Assembly: GCF_003576475.1 (NCBI RefSeq)
Contig: NZ_QWGR01000001.1
Location: forward strand, 372,001 to 436,000
DNA length: 64,000 nucleotides
Direction of reading: 5' to 3'
DNA from: Maribellus luteus
GTDB taxonomy: Bacteria; Bacteroidota; Bacteroidia; Bacteroidales; Prolixibacteraceae
Shown: piece by piece, positions 53,979 through 62,522 of the stretch
Layout of the letters: every line of letters starts with the position of its first letter
Numbering within the stretch: the stretch's first letter is position 1
Position numbers and translations under genes: made by a program
Notes under the pieces: model-generated
Seen by the model: the letters and a program-made list of their open reading frames with translations, nothing else
Database searches by the model: none
Told to the model about the DNA's origin: nothing

Positions 53979-54638
53979 CTATTCTGCCATTCCTCCGGCA
54001 AAATCCATCACACACATGGTTTCGTATACGGGATGCAAACCGCAAGCTACTCCCACCAGTTTAAAGGCAGGGTGGAGAAGGGTAGCCCTGTGTCCGCGGT
54101 CTTTTACGCCGTCATCGATCAAGAGAAAAATCACAATTTGCCGGGCGCTCGAATTTCCATAGGCAATGTTTTCTCCGATTCGCACCTGCCACTTGCCAAA
54201 TTTTTCAACCCGTTGCCGCATGTTTGAACCATCGCTGCCGGTATGGCCGGTTTTTCCTGTCTTTTGCTGATCTTTCTGATGTTTCCGTGCAGCCTGCGAT
54301 AGCTCTTTGCTGGGATACATGAGGGCTTGCGGACTTGCTTTTTTTAGGTCCCTTACGCATTCATTGAGCGCTCTGACGCCCTCCATTGTTTGAATGGATC
54401 TATCTCCCGGGTAATGAAGTATCTTTTTATCGTAATACCTCGCGAGGGGCTCAATGTACTGTTCGGCATACCGGGCCGGATTGGAGCGAAAAAGGTTGAT
54501 CTCGTAAATCACATCCTTCTCCAGCGGAGTCAGGTAATTGGCTTTTTCTGCCGTATTTAGTGCCGGATGCTTTCCATCTTCTGCCGTTGCAAAAAGAGAA
54601 ATCAATAAAAATAATATGAGTCCCTGAATTTGTTTCAT
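53979..54638 (-). CDS. CAP/SCP-domain secreted protein
   Basis: Signal peptide (to about residue 20), then a CAP domain: VIYEINLFRSNPARYAEQY near 44, HQKDQQKTGKTGHTGSDGSNM written in parts, IGENIAYGNSSARQIV near 145 and DRGHRATLLHP near 175. 219 aa. CAP proteins bind lipids or sterols in other systems, which fits the LolA-like and ABC genes of the same operon. Overlaps the ATPase gene by 4 bp. Confidence 0.9.
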   Translation of the reverse strand: MKQIQGLILFLLISLFATAEDGKHPALNTAEKANYLTPLEKDVIYEINLFRSNPARYAEQYIEPLARYYDKKILHYPGDRSIQTMEGVRALNECVRDLKKASPQALMYPSKELSQAARKHQKDQQKTGKTGHTGSDGSNMRQRVEKFGKWQVRIGENIAYGNSSARQIVIFLLIDDGVKDRGHRATLLHPAFKLVGVACGLHPVYETMCVMDFAGGMAE

Positions 54639-55318
54639 TTTGAAATGTCGCTTATTATTTTCCCATCTTCGATCGTAATTACGCGGCGGGCTTTGTTGAC
54701 CACGCGTTGATCGTGTGTCGAAAAAATAAACGTAATTTTTTCTTCTTTATTAAGTTGCTCCATGATATCGAGAAGATTTTCAGTGGAATGTGAATCCAGG
54801 TTGGCAGTTGGTTCATCGGCCAAAACGAACTTGGGTTTCGATGCCAGCGCACGGGCCACAGCTACGCGTTGTTGTTGCCCACCCGAAAGTTTTGACGGCC
54901 TTCGGTCCATCATCTCTCCCAGTCCTACTGCTTTTAGAAGTTCAGAAGTTCTGGCTTCGCGGTCGGCTTTATTTCTCCCTTGCAGGTGCATGATAAACTC
55001 CACGTTTTCTTTGGCTGTCAAAACGGGAATCAGGTTGTAGGCCTGAAAAACAAATCCGATGTTTTTCATCCGGAAATCGGTGAGTTTGCGTGCCGAAAGC
55101 TCGTTTATTTTTATTCCTTCGATTTCGACACTGCCTTCTGTGGCATCATCCAATCCGCCAATAATGTTCAGCAAAGTGGTTTTTCCCGATCCAGAAGGAC
55201 CCACAATGGCGGTGAATTCGCCTTCTTCAAACGAAACATCGATTCCGTTTACGGCATGCACGGCCACCGAATCGCTGTTGTAAATCTTGTGCAGGTTTTT
55301 TATTTCTATGATTTTCAT
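54635..55318 (-). CDS. ABC transporter ATP-binding protein, LolD/MacB type
   Basis: Nucleotide-binding subunit: Walker A GPSGSGKTTLL near 40, Q-loop VFQAYNLIPVLTAKEN, signature LSGGQQQRVAVARALA near 140, Walker B VLADEPTANLDS and H-loop STHDQRV. 227 aa, the size of LolD. Works with the two FtsX-type permeases of this operon. Confidence 0.96.
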   Translation of the reverse strand: MKIIEIKNLHKIYNSDSVAVHAVNGIDVSFEEGEFTAIVGPSGSGKTTLLNIIGGLDDATEGSVEIEGIKINELSARKLTDFRMKNIGFVFQAYNLIPVLTAKENVEFIMHLQGRNKADREARTSELLKAVGLGEMMDRRPSKLSGGQQQRVAVARALASKPKFVLADEPTANLDSHSTENLLDIMEQLNKEEKITFIFSTHDQRVVNKARRVITIEDGKIISDISK

Positions 55319-55321
55319 TGT

Positions 55322-55798
55322 AATGCGGGAATGCTAAAATGCAAGAATGCATTAATGGTTAATATTTCTATAGGTAGTATCTTTTGATTTCGTAACAATT
55401 TTCAAAATTTCTGTACACTCGTTCGTGAGGCGTTCGAGTTCAGTTTGATCCTCCGAAAGTTTAGAGTCGTTAATCACTTCAAGCCAGAATAAGGATTCAT
55501 CCGCTTCTTCCACAACAATACTTATTTTGCTGAAAAACTCAGCCTGCGATCGGCCACGGCATGCAGCACGGTAATTTGCTCCGGTTGAAGTTGCCGATTT
55601 GATGAGTTGGTAAGTAACTACAGAAGTTGCTTTGCTCTGCTTTAAGGAATCACAAAATAGAATCACATCCACACCAAATTTTTTTGTGCGCTTCTTCATT
55701 TCTTCAACAAAAATGTCTTTTGGGTTCATGATTAAATTTTTTTGATGAACGATTTCTATTATTAAAGCATTTATGCATTTACGCATTCATGCATTTTT
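55322..55798 (-). mobile_element. Four-helix-bundle cassette A with AATGC inverted flanks
   Basis: The gene is bracketed by AATGC-rich tracts of about 7-8-nt period: 55322-55358 (AATGCGGGAATGC) and 55768-55798, whose complement reads AATGCATGAATGCG. The tracts are inverted relative to each other. The gene stop lies inside the left tract. The same layout occurs at cassette B in this operon. Confidence 0.5.
55352..55729 (-). CDS. Four-helix bundle protein (S23/IVS family), copy A
   Basis: 125-aa protein of the family found in 23S rRNA intervening sequences and as Avd relatives: SATSTGANYRAACRGRSQAEFFSKI and VVEEADESLFWLEVI near 45-90. ATG 55729 (MNPKDIFVEEM) is preferred to 55786, as in copy B. 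It is about three-quarters identical to the copy at 58398. Likely a mobile passenger rather than part of the transporter. Confidence 0.93.
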   Translation of the reverse strand: MNPKDIFVEEMKKRTKKFGVDVILFCDSLKQSKATSVVTYQLIKSATSTGANYRAACRGRSQAEFFSKISIVVEEADESLFWLEVINDSKLSEDQTELERLTNECTEILKIVTKSKDTTYRNINH

Positions 55799-57017
55799 AT
55801 TCTGTTCTCGTTGCTTCCGCCGGGTTGAGTTTCAATGCCTTTCGTGCCGGATAAACTGCCGAGATTATTCCGGTGAGTATTACCAAAATGGTAATGATGA
55901 CCAGTGTATTAGGCTGAAGTGCGGTGTACACTTTTGTTGCGTACCCGTATTTCTCCAGCCCTTCTGAAAATGCCGAGACATCTATGGGCCGCGTTTCAAA
56001 ATACCTGGTAATAAGCGAGCCGGTCAGCACTCCGAGTAATCCGCCGGTTAATGTCAGCATCACCGATTCGAGCATGATCATCCCAAAGACTTTTCGCTTG
56101 TTCATGCCAACCGCCATTAACATTCCGATTTCCTTGGTGCGTTCGAGCACTGCCATCAGCATGGTGTTAACGATGCCAAAACAGAGCCCCAGCAAAATGA
56201 TCAGAATAAAAATGTACATATACTGATCCATCGACTCGGTAAGGATCGACATTTCGGGGCTGATTTCTTTCCAGGTCTTTACATCGTCGTTTCCGGCCAG
56301 TTGCTGCACTTTTGTTTTTACGTCATCCACCGTGTTGGCATCGTCGCAAATCATGGCTATTTCGTGCGCCACGTCGCCGTGCAGGCCCAATTGTTTTTTT
56401 AGGTCGTCGTACAAAACAAAAAGGTTGGTTTCATCGAAACCGGTATTTACGGTGCGGTAGATTCCACTTACGCGGTAGCCTTTCGACGACAGATCGCCGT
56501 TCATATCCACCATTTGTACGTTTAGCTTCGAACCGACTTTCAACTTTAGCTTTTTGGCCAGTTTTTCGCCAATCAGTACCGGCGGCATCCGGCTGTTTTT
56601 TTCGAGGTAGGTTCCATCAACCAATTTTTGCGAGATGTTGGTGACCTCTTTTTCCATTTCCGGAACAATTCCCAGCATTTTTCCTCCGCCGGTTCCGTGT
56701 GCTGCCATAATAAAAGGCTCGGCAATCAGCCGGTAACAGGCAGCGTCCACTTCAGCTAGTTGGTTGATTTTCTGTGTTAACTCACCGGCGTTGCTGATGA
56801 ATAATCCGGTTTCGTTGTTATCCATGAAACGGGGAGCATGTACCTGCAAGTGTGCCAGTTCGGTGCGGGTCGCCGATTCAATCCTGGATTCAACCGCGCC
56901 CAGCATAAATGCAGTGGCAAAAACACCGGCGGTCAGTCCCAGGGCAATGGCAACAATCATAATAATGCTGCGCACCTTGTTTCTCCATACGTTTCTCCAG
57001 GCTATTGATAAAATCAT
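55797..57017 (-). CDS. FtsX/LolC-type ABC permease 1
   Basis: Four-helix MacB/FtsX architecture: one helix near 15-38, a large periplasmic domain (about 45-265) and three helices near 270-400. C-terminal FtsX motif with GMLMAVGMNKRKVFGMIMLES near 295-315 and YPARKALKLNPAEATR at the end. 406 aa, same length as permease 2; the pair resembles LolC/LolE. Downstream of permease 2 in the operon. Confidence 0.95.
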   Translation of the reverse strand: MILSIAWRNVWRNKVRSIIMIVAIALGLTAGVFATAFMLGAVESRIESATRTELAHLQVHAPRFMDNNETGLFISNAGELTQKINQLAEVDAACYRLIAEPFIMAAHGTGGGKMLGIVPEMEKEVTNISQKLVDGTYLEKNSRMPPVLIGEKLAKKLKLKVGSKLNVQMVDMNGDLSSKGYRVSGIYRTVNTGFDETNLFVLYDDLKKQLGLHGDVAHEIAMICDDANTVDDVKTKVQQLAGNDDVKTWKEISPEMSILTESMDQYMYIFILIILLGLCFGIVNTMLMAVLERTKEIGMLMAVGMNKRKVFGMIMLESVMLTLTGGLLGVLTGSLITRYFETRPIDVSAFSEGLEKYGYATKVYTALQPNTLVIITILVILTGIISAVYPARKALKLNPAEATRTE

Positions 57018-57142
57018 AATTCCTAAAATTTGATTGAAGTTAGAAGACCGAAGACGGAAGTATTTCCTTCAACATGTAATGCCAGTTTTTGCTTACTGCT
57101 ATTTTTATTTCTCATTTCCGTGCCTCTTAACTGTTGACTGAT

Positions 57143-58363
57143 TTAATTTCGCATCGCTTTGGTAATCTTCAGCCGCTGAATGTTGTACATCGGGAAGACC
57201 GAAATAAACACACTGAGCAGGAACACCAGTATCATCTGGCTGTAAAAGAGAGAGGCTTTCAGCGAAAAGTAGAGAAACGGTTCCATTCCGTATTGCTCGT
57301 AGGCTTCAGCCATTTTTCCCGACATGGGGATCGGATGAAAGTAGAAGTAGGTGCAAAACAGGTAACTGATGAGTACACCCACCGAACAGCCAATCAGGCC
57401 GATAAAGATCGTTTCAAAAAATACAATCGTCGAGAGTTTGCTTTTTTGCATACCGACTGCGTGAACCACTCCGAATTCGCGTGAACGTTCTTTAACCATC
57501 ATCAGCACAACGCTAAACATGCCAAATGCGATCACCATGTACAGGATGCCCAGCATGATTTTGCCACTTCCCCGGTCGCTTTCAATAAGCTGTTCGAGGT
57601 CGGGTTGCATTTCGGTCCAGGTCATTACGCGGTTGCCCGCCGGAAGTACACGTTCGATTGCTTTTTTTATGTGTTTCACTTCGTAATGGTCGTGCGCCAT
57701 CACCACCAGCGAGGTTGAAAGTCCGCTGGCAGAGTAGAAATCCCGCGCCGCTTCGATATCCAGGTACACCATCCGGTTGTTAAATTCCTGGTTGGGGTGG
57801 GAGAGCAGACCTTTAATTACAAATAACCCGCTGGCGCTTATTCCGTGGTAGCCCTGACTGATCATCACCAGCGTGTCGCCAACGTCTAGCCCAAGATATT
57901 TAGCCAGTCCTTCACCCAAAATGGCCCCTTTGTCGCCGGTTTTCAGGAAACTGCCTTTTTTTACTTTCTGCGATATTTTGGTGATCTGGTCTTCTGCTTC
58001 GGGCTCAATTCCCATTACCATGGCAGGCTTGCTTTTCAGGTGATTGGCAGCCAGTGCAAAAGATTCGATTCGATTGACCACCAGCGTGACATCGGGAATC
58101 TGACTGATCGACTCTTTTAATTCGTTGCTTGCGGAAAAGCTGTTGTCGAGTGTTCGTTCGTTCCAGAAAGCGGTGTCCTGCACCTGCAGATAGCCGGAAT
58201 AAAATTTGACCGAGTTTTCGATCATGCTGTCGTACGATCCTTCCTGCATCGATCGCATCCACGATGCCAGCAACACACTAAAAACAATGGAGGAAATCGC
58301 GATGAACGTTCGTCGCCGGTTTCTCCAGAGGTTGCGCCAGGCCAGTTTGATGTTGGTGTTCAT
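57143..58363 (-). CDS. FtsX/LolE-type ABC permease 2
   Basis: Paralogue of permease 1 with the same order: helix near 15-36, periplasmic domain (FSASNELKESISQIPDV, GSFLKTGDKGAILGEGLAKYL), then three helices with REFGVVHAVGMQKSKLSTIVFFE near 295-317. 406 aa. Cassette B separates it from the LolA-like gene upstream. Confidence 0.95.
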   Translation of the reverse strand: MNTNIKLAWRNLWRNRRRTFIAISSIVFSVLLASWMRSMQEGSYDSMIENSVKFYSGYLQVQDTAFWNERTLDNSFSASNELKESISQIPDVTLVVNRIESFALAANHLKSKPAMVMGIEPEAEDQITKISQKVKKGSFLKTGDKGAILGEGLAKYLGLDVGDTLVMISQGYHGISASGLFVIKGLLSHPNQEFNNRMVYLDIEAARDFYSASGLSTSLVVMAHDHYEVKHIKKAIERVLPAGNRVMTWTEMQPDLEQLIESDRGSGKIMLGILYMVIAFGMFSVVLMMVKERSREFGVVHAVGMQKSKLSTIVFFETIFIGLIGCSVGVLISYLFCTYFYFHPIPMSGKMAEAYEQYGMEPFLYFSLKASLFYSQMILVFLLSVFISVFPMYNIQRLKITKAMRN

Positions 58364-58366
58364 TTG

Positions 58367-58845
58367 AAATGCTTAAATGCGTTAATGCATGAATGCTTTA
58401 ATTTTTTTGATTCATGTTTCGATAGGTTGTATCCTTCGACTTCGTCATTATTTTTGAAAGCTCAGTGGCTTCATTTAAAAGACGAGTCGATTCCTCCGGA
58501 TTGCCCGAAAGATTGGCATCTTTAATTACTTCCAGCCAGTAAACTGATTCATCCGATTCTTCTACTACAATACATATTTTACTGAAAAATTCAGATTGAG
58601 AACGCCCCCGGCAAGCAGCCCGGTAATTGGCACCTGTTGAAGTTGCCGACTTGATAAGTTGATAAGAAATCACCGAGCTGCCCTTTGATTCTTTTAATGT
58701 ATCACAGAACAAAATCACATCGACGGCAAACTTTTTTGTCCGCGCTTTCATTTCTTCGATAAAATTATCTTTGGGATTCATTCAGTTCGTTTTATGGTTT
58801 GATTTCTACTATTTAAGCATTTTAGCATTCACGCATTTACGCATT
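58367..58845 (-). mobile_element. Four-helix-bundle cassette B with AATGC inverted flanks
   Basis: Left tract 58367-58400 (AAATGCTTAAATGCG) and right tract 58815-58845, whose complement starts AATGCGTAAATGCGTGAATGC, are inverted to each other. About 480 bp in all, the same size and orientation as cassette A. Confidence 0.5.
58398..58781 (-). CDS. Four-helix bundle protein (S23/IVS family), copy B
   Basis: 127 aa, homologous along its length to copy A (shared ATSTGANYRAACRGRSQ and SKDTTYRN). Sits between the LolA-like gene and permease 2 with intact neighbours on both sides. Family proteins fold as four-helix bundles and can associate with nucleic acids or reverse transcriptases (Avd); there is no retron or DGR reverse transcriptase here. 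Confidence 0.93.
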   Translation of the reverse strand: MNPKDNFIEEMKARTKKFAVDVILFCDTLKESKGSSVISYQLIKSATSTGANYRAACRGRSQSEFFSKICIVVEESDESVYWLEVIKDANLSGNPEESTRLLNEATELSKIMTKSKDTTYRNMNQKN

Positions 58846-58846
58846 G

Positions 58847-59626
58847 CTATCTAATCCTCTTCATATTCTGTTGCGAGAAAAAGCTTTCGTCGATTTTTAC
58901 GTTAAAGTCGATTTGGTTAAAGATCAGGATCGTTTTGTTGCCTTCTTCATCGGCCGGAATCATTTCCAAACGGGTTGGCATTACGCGGTCGTCCATTTTT
59001 TTAATGTCGCTCAGAACCTCTGTGTTAACAAGGTAGCCGTCTTCATCGTAAAACTCGGCTTTCAGCCAAAGCAGTTCTTCTTTCGATATCCACATGATCA
59101 CTTTTCCCCAAACCACGGCCGCATCGTCGTGGGGAATGAGTTGTATTTTATAACACTGGTAATCCTGTATTTTCTCTTCTCCCAGCAGTTCCTGGTCGTA
59201 GTCGTCGGCCATCGACGATTCTTTCACGAGGTCGTCGTTGGTAAAGTCGGAGCCCATCCACGACTGCATCATCATCGACGGTGGAATTTTGATCATGCGT
59301 TCGATGTTGGGCACCCAGTTCCACATTTCGTTGTTGCGCTTCAGAAATACCTGCCCCTTTTCCTTGGCCGGAGCGGTGATGTAGATCAGCGAGTAGTCGT
59401 TTCCAAGCGTCCAGTTTTTCATCGATACGGTGCGCGACCAGGTGGGGCGTTCAATGATCATCGTTAGCTCTCCAATACTGGAGCTTCCCCTGAATTTCTC
59501 ATCGGCCTGCCGTACTATTTCTTCAATGTTGATGGTTTGCGCTTTTCCTGGCAGGGCGCCGGCCATCATCAGAAAGATGAAAAATACCGGGTATGCCTGT
59601 TTTATTGATCGTTTTATGCGATACAT
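58847..59626 (-). CDS. LolA-like outer-membrane lipoprotein-sorting protein
   Basis: Exported 259-aa protein with signal peptide to about residue 30 and a LolA/LolB-like half-barrel (ITAPAKEKGQVFLKRNNEMWNWVPN cited in parts, YKIQLIPHDDAAVVWGKVIMWI, MPTRLEMIPADE). Second gene of the operon, behind tetR. Similar proteins work with RND or ABC lipid exporters, carrying a lipid-like cargo across the periplasm. Confidence 0.9.
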   Translation of the reverse strand: MYRIKRSIKQAYPVFFIFLMMAGALPGKAQTINIEEIVRQADEKFRGSSSIGELTMIIERPTWSRTVSMKNWTLGNDYSLIYITAPAKEKGQVFLKRNNEMWNWVPNIERMIKIPPSMMMQSWMGSDFTNDDLVKESSMADDYDQELLGEEKIQDYQCYKIQLIPHDDAAVVWGKVIMWISKEELLWLKAEFYDEDGYLVNTEVLSDIKKMDDRVMPTRLEMIPADEEGNKTILIFNQIDFNVKIDESFFSQQNMKRIR

Positions 59627-59636
59627 GGTTTATTTT

Positions 59637-60227
59637 TTAGTTTGTTTTTATGATTTTCAGACAATTGTCGATGACGGCCTGCTCCATTTTATCGCCCTCG
59701 AATATTTCGGGGGCTGCTACCAGGTAAAGAAAGGCGCCCTCAATCATCGCCGATACGGCCATCAGGTCTTTTTCAGGATCGTTACTGCCGCACGAAACAA
59801 TAAACTGGTAGAACATTCCCATAATAGGTCCGGCTTTTTCCTTGTAGCTTTCAGCAAAAAGCAGCGAGACTTTTGGCTGTAGCAAGAGAGAGAATAAAAG
59901 CTTCCAGTATTGTGTATTCTCGCGCACCAGCATAAAGTTACGACGAATAAAATAGATGAACTCCTCTTCGGTTAAAGCACCATCGTGATTGATGTCGAGG
60001 TTCTCATAGATCTCGTTAAATCCCTGATCCATGATCTCACTAAGAATCTGGTCTTTGCTTTCAAAGTAATTATAGGTAAGGCCTTTCGAAATTTTGGCTT
60101 TGGCGGCAATCTGGCTGATGGAGGTGGCGTGGAACCCGTTTTCGGCAAACAGTTCCAGCGCCGTATCCATGATTAATTGTTTCTTCTGTTTTCGGATATC
60201 GTTGAATTGTTCCGGACTTCGTGGCAT
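59637..60227 (-). CDS. TetR/AcrR regulator with an EF-hand-like loop
   Basis: 196 aa. N-terminal HTH (ISQIAAKAKISKGLTYNYFESKDQ near 38-60), then a helical ligand domain. Residues 78-89 read DINHDGALTEEE, a full EF-hand calcium loop (D1, N3, D5, G6, L8, E12), placed between the HTH and the sensor helices. First gene of the ABC operon and probably autoregulated through operators in the upstream region. Standard TetR otherwise. Confidence 0.93.
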   Translation of the reverse strand: MPRSPEQFNDIRKQKKQLIMDTALELFAENGFHATSISQIAAKAKISKGLTYNYFESKDQILSEIMDQGFNEIYENLDINHDGALTEEEFIYFIRRNFMLVRENTQYWKLLFSLLLQPKVSLLFAESYKEKAGPIMGMFYQFIVSCGSNDPEKDLMAVSAMIEGAFLYLVAAPEIFEGDKMEQAVIDNCLKIIKTN

Positions 60228-60242
60228 CTTTTATTATTTTTA

Positions 60243-60320
60243 TGACTGAACGGTTGGTCAAAGATAGTGGCTTCTTTTGAGACTTCCCAAAAAATGGACA
60301 AGTAAGTGACCAGGTGGTCA
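60243..60320 (-). promoter_or_regulatory. Promoter and TetR-like operators of the ABC operon
   Basis: Minus-strand promoter: minus-7 TATCTTTG (plus 60259-60266) and minus-33 TTTG (plus 60288-60291) with a 21-nt spacer, a full Bacteroidota consensus. The imperfect palindrome TGACTGAACGGTTGGTCA (60243-60260) overlaps the minus-7 box, and the palindrome TGACCAGGTGGTCA (60307-60320) lies upstream. Both share TGAC/GTCA ends, as expected for one TetR dimer type. Confidence 0.7.
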
Positions 60321-60472
60321 ATTAAAAAGCGATTTTTTCGAACATTAGACGAATAAGTTTGATGAATGGACAGGGGATTGAAGATTAATTCAAAATAAGC
60401 CGACAAAATAGGGGGATGCACCATTAGTTGCAAATTGCTTCAGAATTCCTTGCTTACTTTATGCTCGAATAT

Positions 60473-62302
60473 ATGAACGATAACCTGGAACGTGAGTCAT
60501 ATTCCGTTCCTTTTTTTATGCAGCTTTATATGAAGATTTTTGAAGGACATTCTTTCCACATCCCGGTTCTGGGAGTGGGATATTCCATAGACACACCCAT
60601 GAATGTTGCGCCTTATGGTATTTCGTCGGTTATCTCGCTGGTAGATGATGGACTGATGGAGAAAATGCGGGAATTTTACTGCAACAAGTTTGATATGCCT
60701 TTCAAGGGAATTACCCAGAAGGTGGATGATTTTCGGGCCAAACGCATTACTTCGTATCTGAACATGGTAGAAGTAATTGTGGCACGAAAGTTCGACGAGT
60801 TAAAACACAGTGTAACACACGCAGGCGGAGAGTTCGAGAAGTACCTGGAGTTACTGCCCGATACTTCTTCGCTAAAGAAAAAACTGAACCTTGGCGAAAA
60901 AGGCAAAAAGGCGGTGGAAGAGTTTTCGAAGTGGGTACACGAAAAATTGCCGCTGGGGTCGATCGATGTTAACATCATGACAAAGCTGGACCAGTCGCAC
61001 CAGAAAGATGGTGAAGATCTGCCTGCCGAGTACAACGATGCGCACGCTGCCCTGCGTGGTTTTGCCAACAGTACGCTGAGCTCGTCGCTGGTGCTTTCGG
61101 CCGGAATGAGTCCGCGCCTGTACAGCTACATCGAAAATTTCGGGGACTTCTTTCCCGACAGCGAAGGCCACATCAAAAAGAAAATTATTCTGAAGGTGAG
61201 CGATTTTCGCTCGGCACTGGTACAGGGGAAAATGCTTGCCGCCAAAGGATTGTGGATTTCCGAATACCGGATTGAATCGGGAGTAAATTGCGGAGGGCAT
61301 GCGTTCCCAACGCAAGGCGTTTTGCTGGGACCGATTCTGGAAGAATTCAGGCAAAACCGCGACCAGCTGTACACTACCTGTTTGGAAGGCTACAAAGAGG
61401 CCTTGCAAAAGAAATCGTTGCCGCAGCCTGCCGAAACGCCTGAAATTAAAGTGACGGCACAGGGAGGCGTGGGAACCAATGAAGAACACAATTTCCTGCT
61501 TGATTATTACAACATGGACAGTGTGGGCTGGGGATCACCTTTTTTGCTGGTGCCCGAAGCAGTGAGCATCGACACCGAAACGATGGACCTCTTGGCCAAA
61601 GGCGGCGAAAAGGATTACTACTTTAGCGGTTTGTCGCCGCTGGGAGTGCCGTTTAACAGCATTAAAGGTGCCTCGATGAGCGTGAGAAGACTGGCACTTG
61701 CCGCCGAGGGGAAAGCAGGTACTCCGTGCACCAAAGGCTTTTTGAAATTCAATACCGAATATACCGAAAAACCCATTTGTACGGCTTCGCGCCAGTACCA
61801 GACCCAAAAGCTGCAAGAGCTGGAAGAACAGAAGCTAAGCGGCGAAGCGTACCAGAAAGCCTACGATAAAATTATTGAGCCCGAGTGTTTGTGCATTGGG
61901 CTGGGCATTTCGGCCCTGTTGGCGAAAGACATAAAAGTGGCTTCTACCGATAAAGTAACGATTTGCCCGGGACCTAACCTGGCTTATTTCGACAAGGTGG
62001 CGACACTAAAGGAGATGGTGGACCATATTTACGGCCGGATAAACCTACTGAGTAAAATGCCGCGTCCGAACATGTTTATCAAGGAGCTAAGCATGTACCT
62101 CGATATTTTTAAGGAAAGAGTGGAAGCCTTTCTTCAGAATGCGGAAGATGTAAAGGAGAAGCGGAACCTGGAGAAATTCAGAAAAAACCTGCTGGACGGA
62201 ATCGAGTATTACAAAACTCTTTTTGGCGAGAAGAAAAGGGAAGTGGTACAGGAGCTGGAACTGTTGTTAAAGAAATACCCGGCGCTGAATGCGGATTTGT
62301 AA
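60473..62302 (+). CDS. Large conserved protein of unknown function, barrel-like with Cys clusters
   Basis: 609 aa, ATG 60473 chosen over TTG 60428. Divergent from the TetR operon. VLGVGYSIDTPMNVAPYGIS near 32-52 and SGVNCGGHAF near 268-277 recall flavin TIM-barrel enzymes of the nitronate monooxygenase kind, but the rest does not align. Cysteines cluster in PCTKGF (418), PICTAS (435), PECLCIG (470) and TICPGPN (497), suggesting a metal or Fe-S site. C-terminal coiled helices. I do not recognise a named family. Confidence 0.85.
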   Translation: MNDNLERESYSVPFFMQLYMKIFEGHSFHIPVLGVGYSIDTPMNVAPYGISSVISLVDDGLMEKMREFYCNKFDMPFKGITQKVDDFRAKRITSYLNMVEVIVARKFDELKHSVTHAGGEFEKYLELLPDTSSLKKKLNLGEKGKKAVEEFSKWVHEKLPLGSIDVNIMTKLDQSHQKDGEDLPAEYNDAHAALRGFANSTLSSSLVLSAGMSPRLYSYIENFGDFFPDSEGHIKKKIILKVSDFRSALVQGKMLAAKGLWISEYRIESGVNCGGHAFPTQGVLLGPILEEFRQNRDQLYTTCLEGYKEALQKKSLPQPAETPEIKVTAQGGVGTNEEHNFLLDYYNMDSVGWGSPFLLVPEAVSIDTETMDLLAKGGEKDYYFSGLSPLGVPFNSIKGASMSVRRLALAAEGKAGTPCTKGFLKFNTEYTEKPICTASRQYQTQKLQELEEQKLSGEAYQKAYDKIIEPECLCIGLGISALLAKDIKVASTDKVTICPGPNLAYFDKVATLKEMVDHIYGRINLLSKMPRPNMFIKELSMYLDIFKERVEAFLQNAEDVKEKRNLEKFRKNLLDGIEYYKTLFGEKKREVVQELELLLKKYPALNADL

Positions 62303-62324
62303 GTCAAAAAAAAAGACGATAAGG

Positions 62325-62359
62325 AAAACGGAATTTACGAAAGTGAGTTCCGTTTTTTT
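62325..62359 (+). terminator. Terminator after the 609-aa protein
   Basis: AAAACGGAA/TTCCGTTTT stem with a 14-nt loop and seven T, 23 nt past the stop. Confidence 0.8.
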
Positions 62360-62522
62360 GTGATGGGTGCTTTGTAAGTCAGACCTTCAACTTCTGCAAT
62401 ATTTCCTATATTCGAAGAATGGTTGATTGGCGGAATTCAAAAACATAGGCCAGCAAACTTCCTCAAAGGTCTAAGGCCTTCAAGCTACCGGCTCTTGCAG
62501 GGGTTTTATTAAACGTAGAAAT

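Noticed and set aside
54635-58363. Housekeeping LolCDE system
   Set aside because: TetR control, an added barrel and CAP protein, and interrupted gene order argue for a dedicated exporter, although the fold is Lol-like.
55352-58781. Diversity-generating retroelement (Avd genes)
   Set aside because: The two four-helix-bundle genes have no reverse transcriptase, template repeat or variable-repeat gene nearby.
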